Shown: positions 8,464 to 16,670 of the stretch, one piece after another
Layout: each line of letters opens with the position of its first letter
Numbering within the stretch: the stretch's first letter is position 1
Assembly (NCBI GenBank): GCA_963696325.1
Contig: CAVOJV010000039.1
Coordinates: forward strand, 62,001-126,000
Length of the DNA: 64,000 nt
DNA from: CAVOJV01 sp963696325
GTDB taxonomy: Bacteria; Pseudomonadota; Gammaproteobacteria; Competibacterales; Competibacteraceae
Direction of reading: 5' to 3'
The notes under the pieces: model-generated
The model's database searches: none
What the model was told of the DNA's origin: nothing
Seen by the model: only the letters and a program-made list of their open reading frames with translations
Made by a program: the position numbers and the translations under genes

Positions 8464-8853
8464 TTAAACGCGACGCTTTTTAGGGGGACGGCAGCCATTA
8501 TGAGGAATGGGGGTGACATCCATAATATTAGTGATCTTGAAACCAGCCGAATTCAGTGCACGCACGGCCGATTCACGGCCTGGACCTGGACCTTTCACAT
8601 TGACTTCCAGGTTCTTTACCCCAAACTCTTTGACGGCGTTGCCAACGCGCTCTGCCGCCACCTGAGCCGCAAAGGGGGTGCTCTTGCGGGAACCGCGAAA
8701 ACCAGAACCGCCCGACGTCGCCCAAGCCAGCGTATTACCTTGACGGTCGGTAATTGTTATGATCGTATTGTTAAAAGAGGCGTGAATATGGGCCACCCCG
8801 TCTAAAACATTCTTCTTAACACGCTTACGCGTTTTGCCAACCGGCTTTACCAT
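8464..8853 (-). CDS. rpsK: 30S ribosomal protein S11
   Basis: Platform protein of the small subunit. The 129-residue product has GVAHIHASFNNTIITITDRQGN and ends with DVTPIPHNGCRPPKKRRV, both family hallmarks. It sits between rpsM and rpsD, as in the E. coli alpha operon. Confidence 0.97.
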   Translation of the reverse strand: MVKPVGKTRKRVKKNVLDGVAHIHASFNNTIITITDRQGNTLAWATSGGSGFRGSRKSTPFAAQVAAERVGNAVKEFGVKNLEVNVKGPGPGRESAVRALNSAGFKITNIMDVTPIPHNGCRPPKKRRV

Positions 8854-8893
8854 GGTATGCCCTTAGGAAACAGAAATCTCTCGGAAGCCTTGC

Positions 8894-9250
8894 CTATTTG
8901 CGAACCGCACGCCGTGGTCCCTTGCGGGTCCGGGCATTGGTACGCGTGCGCTGCCCACGCACTGGCAGTCCACGCCGATGGCGCACGCCGCGATAGCAAC
9001 CCAAATCCATCAAGCGCTTGATGCTCATGGACACTTCCCGGCGCAGGTCACCTTCGACCACAAACTTAGTGACCTCCGCGCGTAGCGCATCAACCTGCGC
9101 CTCACTCAAATCTTTAATTTTATTGCTCGGTTCAATATCAGCCGCCGCGCAGATGGCGCGAGCACGGGTTACACCAATACCATAAATGGACTGCAATGCG
9201 ATAACCGCATGCTTGTTCACTGGAATGTTTATGCCTGCAATACGGGCCAT
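8894..9250 (-). CDS. rpsM: 30S ribosomal protein S13
   Basis: Head protein of the small subunit contacting the P-site tRNA and the 50S subunit. 118 residues: MARIAGINIPVNKHAVIALQSIYGIG at the start, the helix-two-turn-helix region, and the conserved basic tail with RHRRGLPVRGQRTRTNARTRKGPRR. First gene of the alpha operon proper; a 90-base gap separates it from rpmJ and shows no clear hairpin. Confidence 0.97.
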   Translation of the reverse strand: MARIAGINIPVNKHAVIALQSIYGIGVTRARAICAAADIEPSNKIKDLSEAQVDALRAEVTKFVVEGDLRREVSMSIKRLMDLGCYRGVRHRRGLPVRGQRTRTNARTRKGPRRAVRK

Positions 9251-9340
9251 GCATTAAACTCCTAGGTTAATCACGCGAGGCCTGACCGAAAAACTAATTA
9301 TGCTAATCTACGGCATTCTTCAAATCAAGGAAAATACTAA

Positions 9341-9454
9341 TCAACCCTGCCGCTGCTTGTGGCGACCGTCCTTGCAAATCACGCGAACTACTCCATCGCG
9401 GCGAATAATCTTGCAGTTACGGCAAACCTTCTTCACCGAAGCACGCACTTTCAT
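9341..9454 (-). CDS. rpmJ: 50S ribosomal protein L36
   Basis: A 37-residue protein read from the ATG at 9452-9454 to the TGA at 9341-9343. It begins MKVRASVKKVCRNCK and ends with CKDGRHKQRQG. The zinc-ribbon ligands CxxC...C...H are all present, so this is the zinc-binding (C+) form. It is too short to be found by most length filters. Position between secY and rpsM is canonical. Confidence 0.96.
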   Translation of the reverse strand: MKVRASVKKVCRNCKIIRRDGVVRVICKDGRHKQRQG

Positions 9455-9521
9455 ATGATCTCTCCAGCAAAGCCAACGCATTCAGCATTGACAAAAATGG
9501 CATACGGAAAAGAACCAACGC

Positions 9522-10844
9522 TCAACGCAGTAGCCCTTGACCCCTGAAGTTAGCTTTCTTCATCAGGCTTTCATATTGATGCGACATCAGATGAGCCTGC
9601 ACCTGAGCCATGAAATCCATCACCACCACGACGATGATCAGCAGCGAAGTACCGCCGAAATAGAACGGAACGTTCCAGTAAAGGATCAGAAATTCCGGCA
9701 GTAGGCAAACGCCCGTGATATAGATCGCGCCCATCAGGGTTAACCGAGTAAGCACCTTATCGATATAAGAAGCGGTCTGCATGCCAGGACGGATACCAGG
9801 AATAAAGGCTCCTGATTTCTTCAACTGATCCGCCGTTTCCTTGGAATTAAAAACCAACGCCGTGTAGAAAAAGCAGAAAAAAACAATCAATCCCGCGTAC
9901 AAGGCTACGTAGAGCGGCTGCCCCGGGGATAGCGTGGAGCTAATATCATGCAACCAGGTCATTCCCGGCGCATTGCCAAACCAGTTGCCCAACGTGGCTG
10001 GAAACAGGATCAAGCTGGACGCGAAAATAGGCGGGATCACGCCGGACATGTTCAGTTTCAGCGGCAGATGGCTGCTCTGCGCCGCATACAGCTTTCGACC
10101 TTGCTGGCGTTTGGCATAGTTAACCGTAATCCGGCGTTGGCCTCGCTCGACGAACACCACGAAAGCGGTTACTGCCAAAGCGAGCGCTAACAGGAACAAA
10201 ACCAGCATGAAATGCAGTTCGCCCGTGCGCGCCAATTCCAGGGTACCACCGACGGCCTTAGGCAGGCCTGCGACGATACCCGCGAAAATGATCATGGAGA
10301 TGCCGTTGCCAATACCGCGTTCCGTCACCTGCTCGCCAAGCCACATCAGGAACATGGTGCCGGTGACCAGGGTTACCGCCGCCGTGAATACGAAGGCCGG
10401 CCCCGGCGCGATTACCACGGAAGAACCACTAACCGCCTGGTTCTGCAGGGCAATACTGACACCGACGGACTGAAAAGACGCCAAGACCACCGTCAGATAA
10501 CGGGTGTACTGGGTAAGCTTCCGTCGCCCGCTGTTGCCTTCCTTCTTCAACTGCTCCAGCGTCGGCACGACGACCGACATGAGCTGAATGATGATGGAGG
10601 CCGAGATGTACGGCATGATGCCAAGGGCGAAGATGCTCAGGCGCGCCAACGCCCCTCCTGAAAACATGTTGAACATGTCAAGGATGGTGCCGCGCTGCTG
10701 CTCAAACAGTCGCGCCATGGCCAGCGGGTCGATGCCAGGCACCGGAATATGCGTACCGATACGAAACACCACCAGTGCTCCCAGCAAAAACAGCAGTCGC
10801 TGGCGCAGTTCGGTCATCTTGCCAAGGGAAGGCATTGCAGACAT
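9522..10844 (-). CDS. secY: protein translocase subunit SecY
   Basis: Central channel of the Sec translocon in the inner membrane, working with SecE (encoded at 36.2 kb) and SecG. The 440-residue product shows ten hydrophobic segments. Family signatures include FRIGTHIPVPGID in the first segment, the plug/TM2 region MFNMFSGGALARLSIFALGIMPYISASI, and the long cytoplasmic C5 loop region FKGxGxxx-type end (SLMKKANFRGQGLLR). Length matches E. coli (443). Located after rplO in the spc operon, 6 bases from its stop. Confidence 0.97.
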   Translation of the reverse strand: MSAMPSLGKMTELRQRLLFLLGALVVFRIGTHIPVPGIDPLAMARLFEQQRGTILDMFNMFSGGALARLSIFALGIMPYISASIIIQLMSVVVPTLEQLKKEGNSGRRKLTQYTRYLTVVLASFQSVGVSIALQNQAVSGSSVVIAPGPAFVFTAAVTLVTGTMFLMWLGEQVTERGIGNGISMIIFAGIVAGLPKAVGGTLELARTGELHFMLVLFLLALALAVTAFVVFVERGQRRITVNYAKRQQGRKLYAAQSSHLPLKLNMSGVIPPIFASSLILFPATLGNWFGNAPGMTWLHDISSTLSPGQPLYVALYAGLIVFFCFFYTALVFNSKETADQLKKSGAFIPGIRPGMQTASYIDKVLTRLTLMGAIYITGVCLLPEFLILYWNVPFYFGGTSLLIIVVVVMDFMAQVQAHLMSHQYESLMKKANFRGQGLLR

Positions 10845-10850
10845 GCTCGT

Positions 10851-11285
10851 TTACTCTTGGATGCTACCGCCGACTGCTTCCACGCTTGCCCGAGCGCCCT
10901 TGGTCAAAACCAGGCCCTTGAGGACCACCGCCTTTTCCAGCTTGCCGGAGGCTATCACCTTGGCGCGTTTGGCGTTTTGCGGGACCAGGTTGGAGGCCTT
11001 GAGCACTGCCAAGTCGATCGCGTCAGCGGTGACGGCGGCCAGTTCATGAAGCCGTACCTCAGCGGTATCCGCGGCCGTACGGGAACGGAATCCCCGCTTT
11101 GGCAGACGCCGCTGCAAAGGCATCTGACCGCCCTCGAAACCGACCTTGCGGAAACCGCCGGCACGCGCATGCTGCCCCTTGTGGCCACGGCCACAGGTCT
11201 TACCTAGGCCAGAGCCAATACCACGCCCGACACGCTTGCCGGCCGGCTTACTGCCCGGACCCGGTTGTATGGTATTCAGGCGCAT
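10851..11285 (-). CDS. rplO: 50S ribosomal protein L15
   Basis: Late-assembly large-subunit protein. The 144 residues begin MRLNTIQPGPGSKPAGKRVGRGIGSGLGKTCGRGHKGQHARAG, the conserved Gly/Lys-rich N-terminal extension, followed by FEGGQMPLQRRLPKRGF. Placed between rpmD and secY, with 2-6 base gaps on both sides. Confidence 0.97.
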   Translation of the reverse strand: MRLNTIQPGPGSKPAGKRVGRGIGSGLGKTCGRGHKGQHARAGGFRKVGFEGGQMPLQRRLPKRGFRSRTAADTAEVRLHELAAVTADAIDLAVLKASNLVPQNAKRAKVIASGKLEKAVVLKGLVLTKGARASVEAVGGSIQE

Positions 11286-11287
11286 GA

Positions 11288-11476
11288 TCAGGACTCCTCT
11301 ACCTTGAGCAAATAGGACACCTTGTTGATCATCCCGCGGTTTTCCACGGTATCTTCAACCAGGGCACTGTGGTGCATGCGCCGCAGACCAAGGCCGCGCA
11401 CACACGCCCGGTGCGAAGCCAGGCGGCCATTGACGCTTTTGATCAGCGTCACTCTGACCCGCTTGTTATCGGACAT
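11288..11476 (-). CDS. rpmD: 50S ribosomal protein L30
   Basis: A 62-residue L30. It starts MSDNKRVRVTLIKSVNGR and contains LGLRRMHHSALVEDTVENRGMINKVSYLLKVEE, the complete single-domain fold. Gaps of 2-3 bases to rpsE and rplO indicate tight translational coupling. Confidence 0.96.
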   Translation of the reverse strand: MSDNKRVRVTLIKSVNGRLASHRACVRGLGLRRMHHSALVEDTVENRGMINKVSYLLKVEES

Positions 11477-11479
11477 GCT

Positions 11480-11992
11480 TTAGCCTCCCAGAATCTCTTC
11501 AACTTTCTTGCCACGCTTGGCGGCGATACGTTCGGGAGAAGCCATCTCGGTCAGTCCCCGAATAGTCGCCCGCACCACATTGATTGGATTGCGGGAACCA
11601 ACGCACTTGGCGAGCACATCCTTGACGCCGACCACCTCAAATACCGCTCGCATGGCACCACCCGCGATGATCCCTGTACCCTCGGAAGCGGGCTGCATGA
11701 AGACATGGGCGGCGCCATGCACCGCATTCAAGGGATGCTGTAGGGTGGTACCTCTGAGTGAGATACTGCACATGTTCTTACGGGCCTTATCCATCGCCTT
11801 TTGAATGGCGAGAGGTACTTCGCGGGCCTTGCCATAACCGAGGCCAACGCGGCCATTACCATCGCCGACCACGGTCAGCGCAGTGAAGCCGAACTGCCGC
11901 CCACCTTTGACGACCTTGGCAACACGGTTGACGGCAATCAGCTTCTCATTCAAGCCATCGGTATTCTGGGAGCTTTCTACATTAGTCGCCAT
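11480..11992 (-). CDS. rpsE: 30S ribosomal protein S5
   Basis: Small-subunit protein at the mRNA entry channel, involved in fidelity and the target of spectinomycin resistance mutations. 170 residues with LIAVNRVAKVVKGGRQFGFTALTVVGDGNGRVGLGYGKAREVP and the C-terminal domain GVKDVLAKCVGSRNPINVVRATI. The KVVKGGRQF loop has no deletion or change that would suggest spectinomycin resistance. Confidence 0.97.
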   Translation of the reverse strand: MATNVESSQNTDGLNEKLIAVNRVAKVVKGGRQFGFTALTVVGDGNGRVGLGYGKAREVPLAIQKAMDKARKNMCSISLRGTTLQHPLNAVHGAAHVFMQPASEGTGIIAGGAMRAVFEVVGVKDVLAKCVGSRNPINVVRATIRGLTEMASPERIAAKRGKKVEEILGG

Positions 11993-12003
11993 GCTATAAC
12001 CCT

Positions 12004-12357
12004 TTAAAACTGCAAGCCGTTCGTACGGGCGGCATCAGCCAACGCCTTGATACGGCCATGGTACTTAAAGCCGGAACGATCAAAGGCAACCTGTTCAACA
12101 CCCGCAGCCTTGGCTTTCTCCGCAATCACCTTACCCACCGCCTGAGCAGCCTCGATGTTGCCGGTGCTCTTCAAGCCTTCCCGCACCGCGGTTTCCAGGG
12201 TGGAGGCGGCAACCACCACCTCGCTGCCGTTGGGAGCAATCACCTGGGCATAGATATGACGGGGAGTGCGATGGACACAAAGTCGGAAAGCGCCCAGCTC
12301 ACGGATCTTCATACGCACTCGTAATCCGCGACGCAAACGTGCTGATTTCTTATCCAT
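12004..12357 (-). CDS. rplR: 50S ribosomal protein L18
   Basis: 5S rRNA-binding protein of the central protuberance. The 117-residue sequence has the basic N-terminus MDKKSARLRRGLRVRMKIRELGAFRLCVHRTPRHIYAQV and ends with AFDRSGFKYHGRIKALADAARTNGLQF. Between rplF and rpsE. Confidence 0.97.
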   Translation of the reverse strand: MDKKSARLRRGLRVRMKIRELGAFRLCVHRTPRHIYAQVIAPNGSEVVVAASTLETAVREGLKSTGNIEAAQAVGKVIAEKAKAAGVEQVAFDRSGFKYHGRIKALADAARTNGLQF

Positions 12358-12365
12358 ACTGAACC

Positions 12366-12899
12366 CTACTTCTTCTTGGCTTCTTTGATCACAATGGTCT
12401 CATCGCTGTAACGCACACCCTTGCCTTTGTAGGGCTCAGGCGGTCGATAGGCGCGTATCTTGGCGGCTACCTCGCCGACCAGTTGCTTATCGACACCCTT
12501 AACCAGGATTTCCGTTTGACTGGGCGTCTCAATCGTCACTCCGGCGGGCACGTTAAACACAACTGGATGAGAAAATCCCAGGCTCAGGTTCAAGACATTA
12601 CCCTGTGTCTGGGCGCGGTAACCCACGCCGACCAGCTGTAACTTACGCTCAAACCCATCGCTGACCCCGATCACCATGTTATTGACGAGAGCCCGGGTAG
12701 TACCCGCCATGGCCCGGTGCTCGGCAGCCTCCGAGGCAGGCACGACCTGCAATTCGTTCTCCTCCCGGAGCAACGAAACCACGGGGTGCAGGGACATCAT
12801 CATGGTGCCTTTCTTACCCTTGACGGCGACAACTCGGCCATCAATGGTAACGTCGACACCCTTGGGAACGCCTATTGGCTTTTTTCCGACACGAGACAT
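12366..12899 (-). CDS. rplF: 50S ribosomal protein L6
   Basis: Two-domain large-subunit protein near the sarcin-ricin loop. The start is set at the ATG at 12897-12899 (MSRVGKKPIGVPKGVDVTIDG), giving 177 residues as in E. coli; an upstream in-frame start at 12941 would overlap rpsH and add 14 unrelated residues. The signature PEPYKGKGVRYSDETI is present near the C-terminus. Confidence 0.96.
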   Translation of the reverse strand: MSRVGKKPIGVPKGVDVTIDGRVVAVKGKKGTMMMSLHPVVSLLREENELQVVPASEAAEHRAMAGTTRALVNNMVIGVSDGFERKLQLVGVGYRAQTQGNVLNLSLGFSHPVVFNVPAGVTIETPSQTEILVKGVDKQLVGEVAAKIRAYRPPEPYKGKGVRYSDETIVIKEAKKK

Positions 12900-12909
12900 G
12901 ACGGCCCCC

Positions 12910-13305
12910 TCAGGTGACAAGGCAAATGACTTCGCCACCATGCCCGACGGCGCGTGCGGCGCGATCGCTCATGATGCCGCGAGAGGTGGAAACGATGGCG
13001 ATGCCTAACCCCCCTAGCACCTTAGGCAGCTCATCCTTGCCTTTAAACACGCGCAAGCCTGGCCGGCTAACACGTTTGATCGTCTCGATGACTGGTTTGC
13101 CTTTAAAGTACTTGAGAGCGATGGTCAGTGCTGATTTGCCATCCTGTTCACTGGTAACAAAGTCGCCAATATATCCTTCGCGCTTCAAAACCTCGGCAAT
13201 CGCCAGCTTCACCTTGGAAGCTGGCATGCTTACCTGAGTTTTGGCGGCGGTCTGGGCGTTGCGGATACGCGTCAGCATATCGGCAATAGGGTCCGTCATA
13301 CTCAT
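12910..13305 (-). CDS. rpsH: 30S ribosomal protein S8
   Basis: 16S rRNA-binding protein; in E. coli it also represses the spc operon by binding near the rplE start. The 131 residues begin MSMTDPIADMLTRIRNAQ and end GLGIAIVSTSRGIMSDRAARAVGHGGEVICLVT. A 20-nt hairpin lies in the 84-base gap on its 5' side. Confidence 0.97.
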   Translation of the reverse strand: MSMTDPIADMLTRIRNAQTAAKTQVSMPASKVKLAIAEVLKREGYIGDFVTSEQDGKSALTIALKYFKGKPVIETIKRVSRPGLRVFKGKDELPKVLGGLGIAIVSTSRGIMSDRAARAVGHGGEVICLVT

Positions 13306-13337
13306 TGAAAAAGAACTCCTAAGTGGTCAGTGTCAGG

Positions 13338-13357
13338 GCCTTCCCTGCGGGGAAGGC
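13338..13357 (-). other. perfect 8-bp hairpin in the rpsN-rpsH gap
   Basis: GCCTTCCC, four loop bases, then GGGAAGGC. It has no T-run, so it is probably not a terminator. It may stabilise an mRNA end or act as a processing or regulatory element between the two genes. Confidence 0.45.
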
Positions 13358-13389
13358 GGCCTTGAACTTAAGACTTGCGTAAATCGTTT

Positions 13390-13695
13390 TCACCAACTGG
13401 CTTTGCGCAAGCCAGGAATATCACCGCGCATGGCGGCTTCGCGCAACTTGTTACGGGAAAGACCAAACTTGCGGTAAAAGCCATGCGGGCGACCAGTCAA
13501 CCGGCAACGGTTGTGGCAACGCACCGGGCTGGCATCGCGCGGTAGCTCGCGTAATCCAAGCAGGGCTTCGTGGCGCTGTTCATCGGTACTACGCGGATTG
13601 CGGATGGTCTCCTTAAGAACAATCCGCTTGGCCGTGTACTTACGGACGATGAGCGCACGTTTGCTTTCACGATTGATCATGGACTGTTTAGCCAC
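13390..13695 (-). CDS. rpsN: 30S ribosomal protein S14
   Basis: Small-subunit head protein. The start is the GTG at 13693-13695, preceded by GAGGTT about 7 bases upstream. It gives VAKQSMINRESKR and exactly 101 residues, the length of the E. coli protein; the frame remains open further upstream into rplE but has no support there. The C-terminus RPHGFYRKFGLSRNKLREAAMRGDIPGLRKASW is typical. No CxxC zinc motif is present, so this is the zinc-independent form. Confidence 0.95.
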   Translation of the reverse strand: MAKQSMINRESKRALIVRKYTAKRIVLKETIRNPRSTDEQRHEALLGLRELPRDASPVRCHNRCRLTGRPHGFYRKFGLSRNKLREAAMRGDIPGLRKASW

Positions 13696-13705
13696 GTCTA
13701 TAACC

Positions 13706-14245
13706 TCAATTCCTGAACGGAAAACTAAAAGCCGCCAGCAAGGCACGACCTTCTTCATCAGTGCGAGCCGTGGTTGTAATCGCAACGTCGAGGCCTCGCA
13801 AGGCATCGATACGATCATAGTCGATCTCCGGGAAGATGATTTGCTCGCGCACTCCCAGGCTGTAATTTCCCTGCCCGTCAAAAGCCTTGGCGCTGAAACC
13901 ACGAAAATCCCGGATCCGCGGTATGGCTACATTTATCAGGCGGTCCAGAAATTCATACATGCGGTCGCGGCGCAGGGTGACCTTGCAGCCGATCGGCCAG
14001 CCATCGCGGATCTTGAAGCCGGCGATAGACTTACGAGCCAGCGTCACGATGGGCTTCTGCCCCACGATCTGCGTCATATCTTTTACCGCGTTATCCATCA
14101 CTTTCTTGTCGGCAACCGCCTCGCCAACCCCCATGTTAAGGGTAACCTTGCTAATCCGGGGAACCTCCATGATATTGCGGTAACCGAACTGCTCCCGCAG
14201 CTGGGGAACAACCGTGTCACGATAGTGTTGTTGCAATCTTGCCAT
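13706..14245 (-). CDS. rplE: 50S ribosomal protein L5
   Basis: 5S rRNA-binding protein contacting P-site tRNA. The 179 residues start MARLQQHYRDTVVPQLREQFGYRNIMEVPRI and contain GQKPIVTLARKSIAGFKIRDGWPIGCKVTLRRDRMYEFLDRL. The 14-base spacing to rplX is normal for the spc operon. Confidence 0.97.
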   Translation of the reverse strand: MARLQQHYRDTVVPQLREQFGYRNIMEVPRISKVTLNMGVGEAVADKKVMDNAVKDMTQIVGQKPIVTLARKSIAGFKIRDGWPIGCKVTLRRDRMYEFLDRLINVAIPRIRDFRGFSAKAFDGQGNYSLGVREQIIFPEIDYDRIDALRGLDVAITTTARTDEEGRALLAAFSFPFRN

Positions 14246-14259
14246 GGCTCTGTTGACCC

Positions 14260-14577
14260 TTACACGTCCACAACTTCATCGTTGGACTTGAAATAGCGAA
14301 CCTTGCGACCATCCTCCAGTGTGCGGAAGCCGATGCGATCACCCTTTTTCGTGACGGGGTTAAACAACATCACGTTAGAAATATGAATGGTGGCTTCGCG
14401 CTCGATAATGCCACCGGTGACACCACGATTGGGATTTGGCTTGGTATGGCGCTTGACCATACTTATACCTTCGACAAGGACCCGTTCCTTATCGATTACC
14501 CGGATCACGTTGCCTCGCCTTCCCCTATCCTTGCCCGCGATGACGATCACCTGATCGCCCTTTTTGATTCTTCGCAT
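14260..14577 (-). CDS. rplX: 50S ribosomal protein L24
   Basis: Assembly-initiator protein of the large subunit. The 105-residue product opens with the KOW motif MRRIKKGDQVIVIAGKDRGRRGNVIRV and continues through VKRHTKPNPNRGVTGGIIEREATIHISNVMLFNP. Located between rplN and rplE. Confidence 0.97.
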   Translation of the reverse strand: MRRIKKGDQVIVIAGKDRGRRGNVIRVIDKERVLVEGISMVKRHTKPNPNRGVTGGIIEREATIHISNVMLFNPVTKKGDRIGFRTLEDGRKVRYFKSNDEVVDV

Positions 14578-14591
14578 CGCTTTAACTCCCC

Positions 14592-14960
14592 TTACAGCAC
14601 TTCGGGCGCCAAGGAAATGATCTTCATAAAGCGTTCACCGCGCAACTCGCGCGTTACCGGCCCAAAAATACGCGTGCCGATCGGCTCCAACTTGTTAGTC
14701 AGCAATACCGCCGCATTGCCATCAAACCGGATCAACGAGCCGTCGCTGCGCCGTACGCCCTTACGGGTACGCACCACAACGGCATTGTAAACTTCGCCCT
14801 TTTTAACCTTCCCACGCGGAATGGCCTCTTTGACACTAACCTTGATAATGTCACCGATGTGCGCATAGCGACGATGGGAACCACCCAACACCTTGATACA
14901 CATCAGGCGGCGCGCGCCGCTGTTGTCAGCGACTTCTAAGACACTTTGCATCTGAATCAT
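14592..14960 (-). CDS. rplN: 50S ribosomal protein L14
   Basis: Large-subunit protein at the subunit interface. 122 residues: MIQMQSVLEVADNSGARRLMCIKVLGGSHRRYAHIGDIIKVSVKEAIPRGKVKKGEVYNAVVVRT is nearly invariant in the family. First gene of the spc operon; the 75-base gap upstream contains a small GC hairpin. Confidence 0.97.
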   Translation of the reverse strand: MIQMQSVLEVADNSGARRLMCIKVLGGSHRRYAHIGDIIKVSVKEAIPRGKVKKGEVYNAVVVRTRKGVRRSDGSLIRFDGNAAVLLTNKLEPIGTRIFGPVTRELRGERFMKIISLAPEVL

Positions 14961-15008
14961 GTTTAATTCCGATCAAGCTGCTCACTAAGACCTTATTTCC
15001 CCTAGCAC

Positions 15009-15023
15009 CGGCGCGTTGCGCCG
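15009..15023 (-). other. short GC hairpin in the rpsQ-rplN (S10/spc) gap
   Basis: CGGCGC, loop GTT, GCGCCG: a 6-bp all-GC stem. It lies where the S10 operon meets the spc operon. No T-run follows. Confidence 0.35.
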
Positions 15024-15035
15024 CCAACCCGGGGT

Positions 15036-15302
15036 TTACTCGGCTTCGGCCCGGTCGAGAACTTTGACGAGTTTCCACGACTTCGTTTTGGCCAGAGGGC
15101 GGCATTGTTCGATCATGACCAAATCGCCCTGCCGGCACTCATTGTTTTCATCGTGGACATGGAACTTCGTGGAGCGCCGTACATACTTACCGTAAATTGG
15201 ATGCCGCACCAAGCGCTCAATGATCACGGTGATCGTCTTGTTCATCTTGTCACTCACGACACGCCCGGTAAGGGCGCGCGCAAGCTTGGTTTCCGTCATC
15301 AT
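15036..15302 (-). CDS. rpsQ: 30S ribosomal protein S17
   Basis: OB-fold 16S rRNA-binding protein. The 88 residues contain LTGRVVSDKMNKTITVIIERLVRHPIYGKYVRRSTKFHVHDENNECRQGDLVMIEQCRPLAKTKSW. Its start overlaps the rpmC stop by 4 bases, indicating coupled translation. The exact start (first or second Met) is not certain. Confidence 0.96.
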   Translation of the reverse strand: MMTETKLARALTGRVVSDKMNKTITVIIERLVRHPIYGKYVRRSTKFHVHDENNECRQGDLVMIEQCRPLAKTKSWKLVKVLDRAEAE

Positions 15303-15493
15303 GCGTCACCTGCCTTTTCACTCATGACCGTTTTGAGACGCGCGATATTACGGCTTACCTGGCGGAACAGATGCGGCTTGCTGAGCTGGCCGGTCGCCCG
15401 CTGCATGCGCAAGTTAAACTGTTCCCGGAGCAACGCAAGCAATTCCTGCTGCAGTTCGTCCACGCTCTTTTGGCGAAGTTCGCTAGCCTTCAT
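15299..15493 (-). CDS. rpmC: 50S ribosomal protein L29
   Basis: A 64-residue two-helix protein near the exit tunnel, which helps form the trigger-factor and SRP docking site. MKASELRQKSVDELQQELLALLREQFNLRMQRATGQLSKPHLFRQVSRNIARLKTVM is typical. Overlaps both neighbours by 1-4 bases. Confidence 0.96.
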   Translation of the reverse strand: MKASELRQKSVDELQQELLALLREQFNLRMQRATGQLSKPHLFRQVSRNIARLKTVMSEKAGDA

Positions 15494-15909
15494 TACATTA
15501 CCGTCCGGTTCACAAATATCGTCTGGACCGGGAGCTTCGCTGCTGCCAGCCGAAACGCCTGGCGAGCGATGTCTTCAGAAACCCCCTCCATCTCATACAA
15601 CATGCGACCGGGCTGCACCTTGGCAACCCAGTACTCAACATTACCCTTACCCTTGCCCTGCCGTACTTCCAATGGCTTCTTGGTAATCGGAACATCCGGA
15701 AAGATACGGATCCAAATTTTGCCACCACGCTTGACGTGGCGGCTGATAGCCCGCCGCGCAGCCTCGATCTGACGCGCCGTGATGCGCCCCCGGGATACGC
15801 ACTTCAGGCCATATTCGCCGAAACTGACTTTGTTGCCGCTGGTGGCAACACCGCTGTTGCGACCTTTGCGTTGCTTGCGGAATTTTGTTCTTTTCGGCTG
15901 TAACATCAC
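15493..15909 (-). CDS. rplP: 50S ribosomal protein L16
   Basis: Large-subunit protein that positions A-site tRNA. 138 residues: MLQPKRTKFRKQRKGRNSG at the start (preceded by one extra Met), FGEYGLKCVSRGRITARQIEAARRAISRHVKRGGKIWIRIFPD in the core. A perfect intrinsic-terminator structure lies 15-50 bases upstream of its start, which is unusual inside the S10 operon. Confidence 0.97.
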   Translation of the reverse strand: MMLQPKRTKFRKQRKGRNSGVATSGNKVSFGEYGLKCVSRGRITARQIEAARRAISRHVKRGGKIWIRIFPDVPITKKPLEVRQGKGKGNVEYWVAKVQPGRMLYEMEGVSEDIARQAFRLAAAKLPVQTIFVNRTVM

Positions 15910-15923
15910 GCTGTCCCCTATTT

Positions 15924-15959
15924 AAAAAAGGAACTCCGCGCCGGTAGTCGCGGAGTTCC
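15924..15959 (-). terminator. intrinsic terminator or attenuator inside the S10 operon (rpsC-rplP gap)
   Basis: Read on the minus strand: GGAACTCCGCG, an 8-base loop, CGCGGAGTTCC, then six T. This 11-bp perfect stem plus U-run has every property of a Rho-independent terminator. It is oriented to stop transcription coming from rpsC before rplP. Partial termination, antitermination by bound ribosomal protein, or a tail for a processed upstream mRNA are the possible roles. Confidence 0.75.
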
Positions 15960-15982
15960 GGAGCAATCACATCTAAAGGGCT

Positions 15983-16657
15983 TCAGTTAGCAGAAACCTT
16001 ATCAGCCTTAGTCTCGGTTTGCTTATCCAGGCTGAATACTTCACCTTTAAAAATCCACACCTTGATGCCGATTATCCCATAAGTGGTCTTGGCTTCTGCA
16101 AAACCATAATCGATATCGGCACGCAAAGTGTGCAGAGGCACACGCCCTTCACGATACCATTCGCTGCGCGCGATTTCGGCGCCATTCAGCCGGCCAGAAA
16201 CGTGTATTTTAATACCTTGCGCACCCAAACGCATAGCGTTTGTTACCGAACGCTTCATCGCCCGGCGAAACATGATACGCCGCTCCAACTGCTGAGCCAC
16301 CCCCTCGGCAACCAACTGGGCATCCAATTCCGGCTTGCGGATCTCCTCAATGTTGATGTGGACGGGTATCCCCATCATAGCCGAGATCTCCTTACGCAGG
16401 GCTTCGATATCCTCACCCTTTTTACCAATCACTACCCCTGGGCGAGCCGTGTGGACAGTGATATTGGCGGTGCGCGCAGGCCGTTCAATCTGGATGCGGC
16501 TAACCGAAGCATTGACAAGCTTATGCTTCAGAAAATCGCGAACCTTCAGGTCCATTTCCAGGAAATCCGGGAAACTCTTAGAATCGGCATACCATTTGGA
16601 GGTCCAATCGGACGCAATACCAAGCCGTATACCTATCGGATGTACTTTCTGCCCCAT
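15983..16657 (-). CDS. rpsC: 30S ribosomal protein S3
   Basis: Head protein at the mRNA entry site with helicase activity. I start it at the ATG at 16655-16657 (MGQKVHPIGIRLGIASDWTSKWYAD), giving 224 residues; an in-frame start 24 bases upstream is not family-like. The KH domain (RPGVVIGKKGEDIEALRKEI) and the C-terminal ARSEWYREGRVPLHTLRADIDYG are both intact. Followed by the terminator-like hairpin. Confidence 0.96.
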   Translation of the reverse strand: MGQKVHPIGIRLGIASDWTSKWYADSKSFPDFLEMDLKVRDFLKHKLVNASVSRIQIERPARTANITVHTARPGVVIGKKGEDIEALRKEISAMMGIPVHINIEEIRKPELDAQLVAEGVAQQLERRIMFRRAMKRSVTNAMRLGAQGIKIHVSGRLNGAEIARSEWYREGRVPLHTLRADIDYGFAEAKTTYGIIGIKVWIFKGEVFSLDKQTETKADKVSAN

Positions 16658-16670
16658 TAATTTCTTCCTA

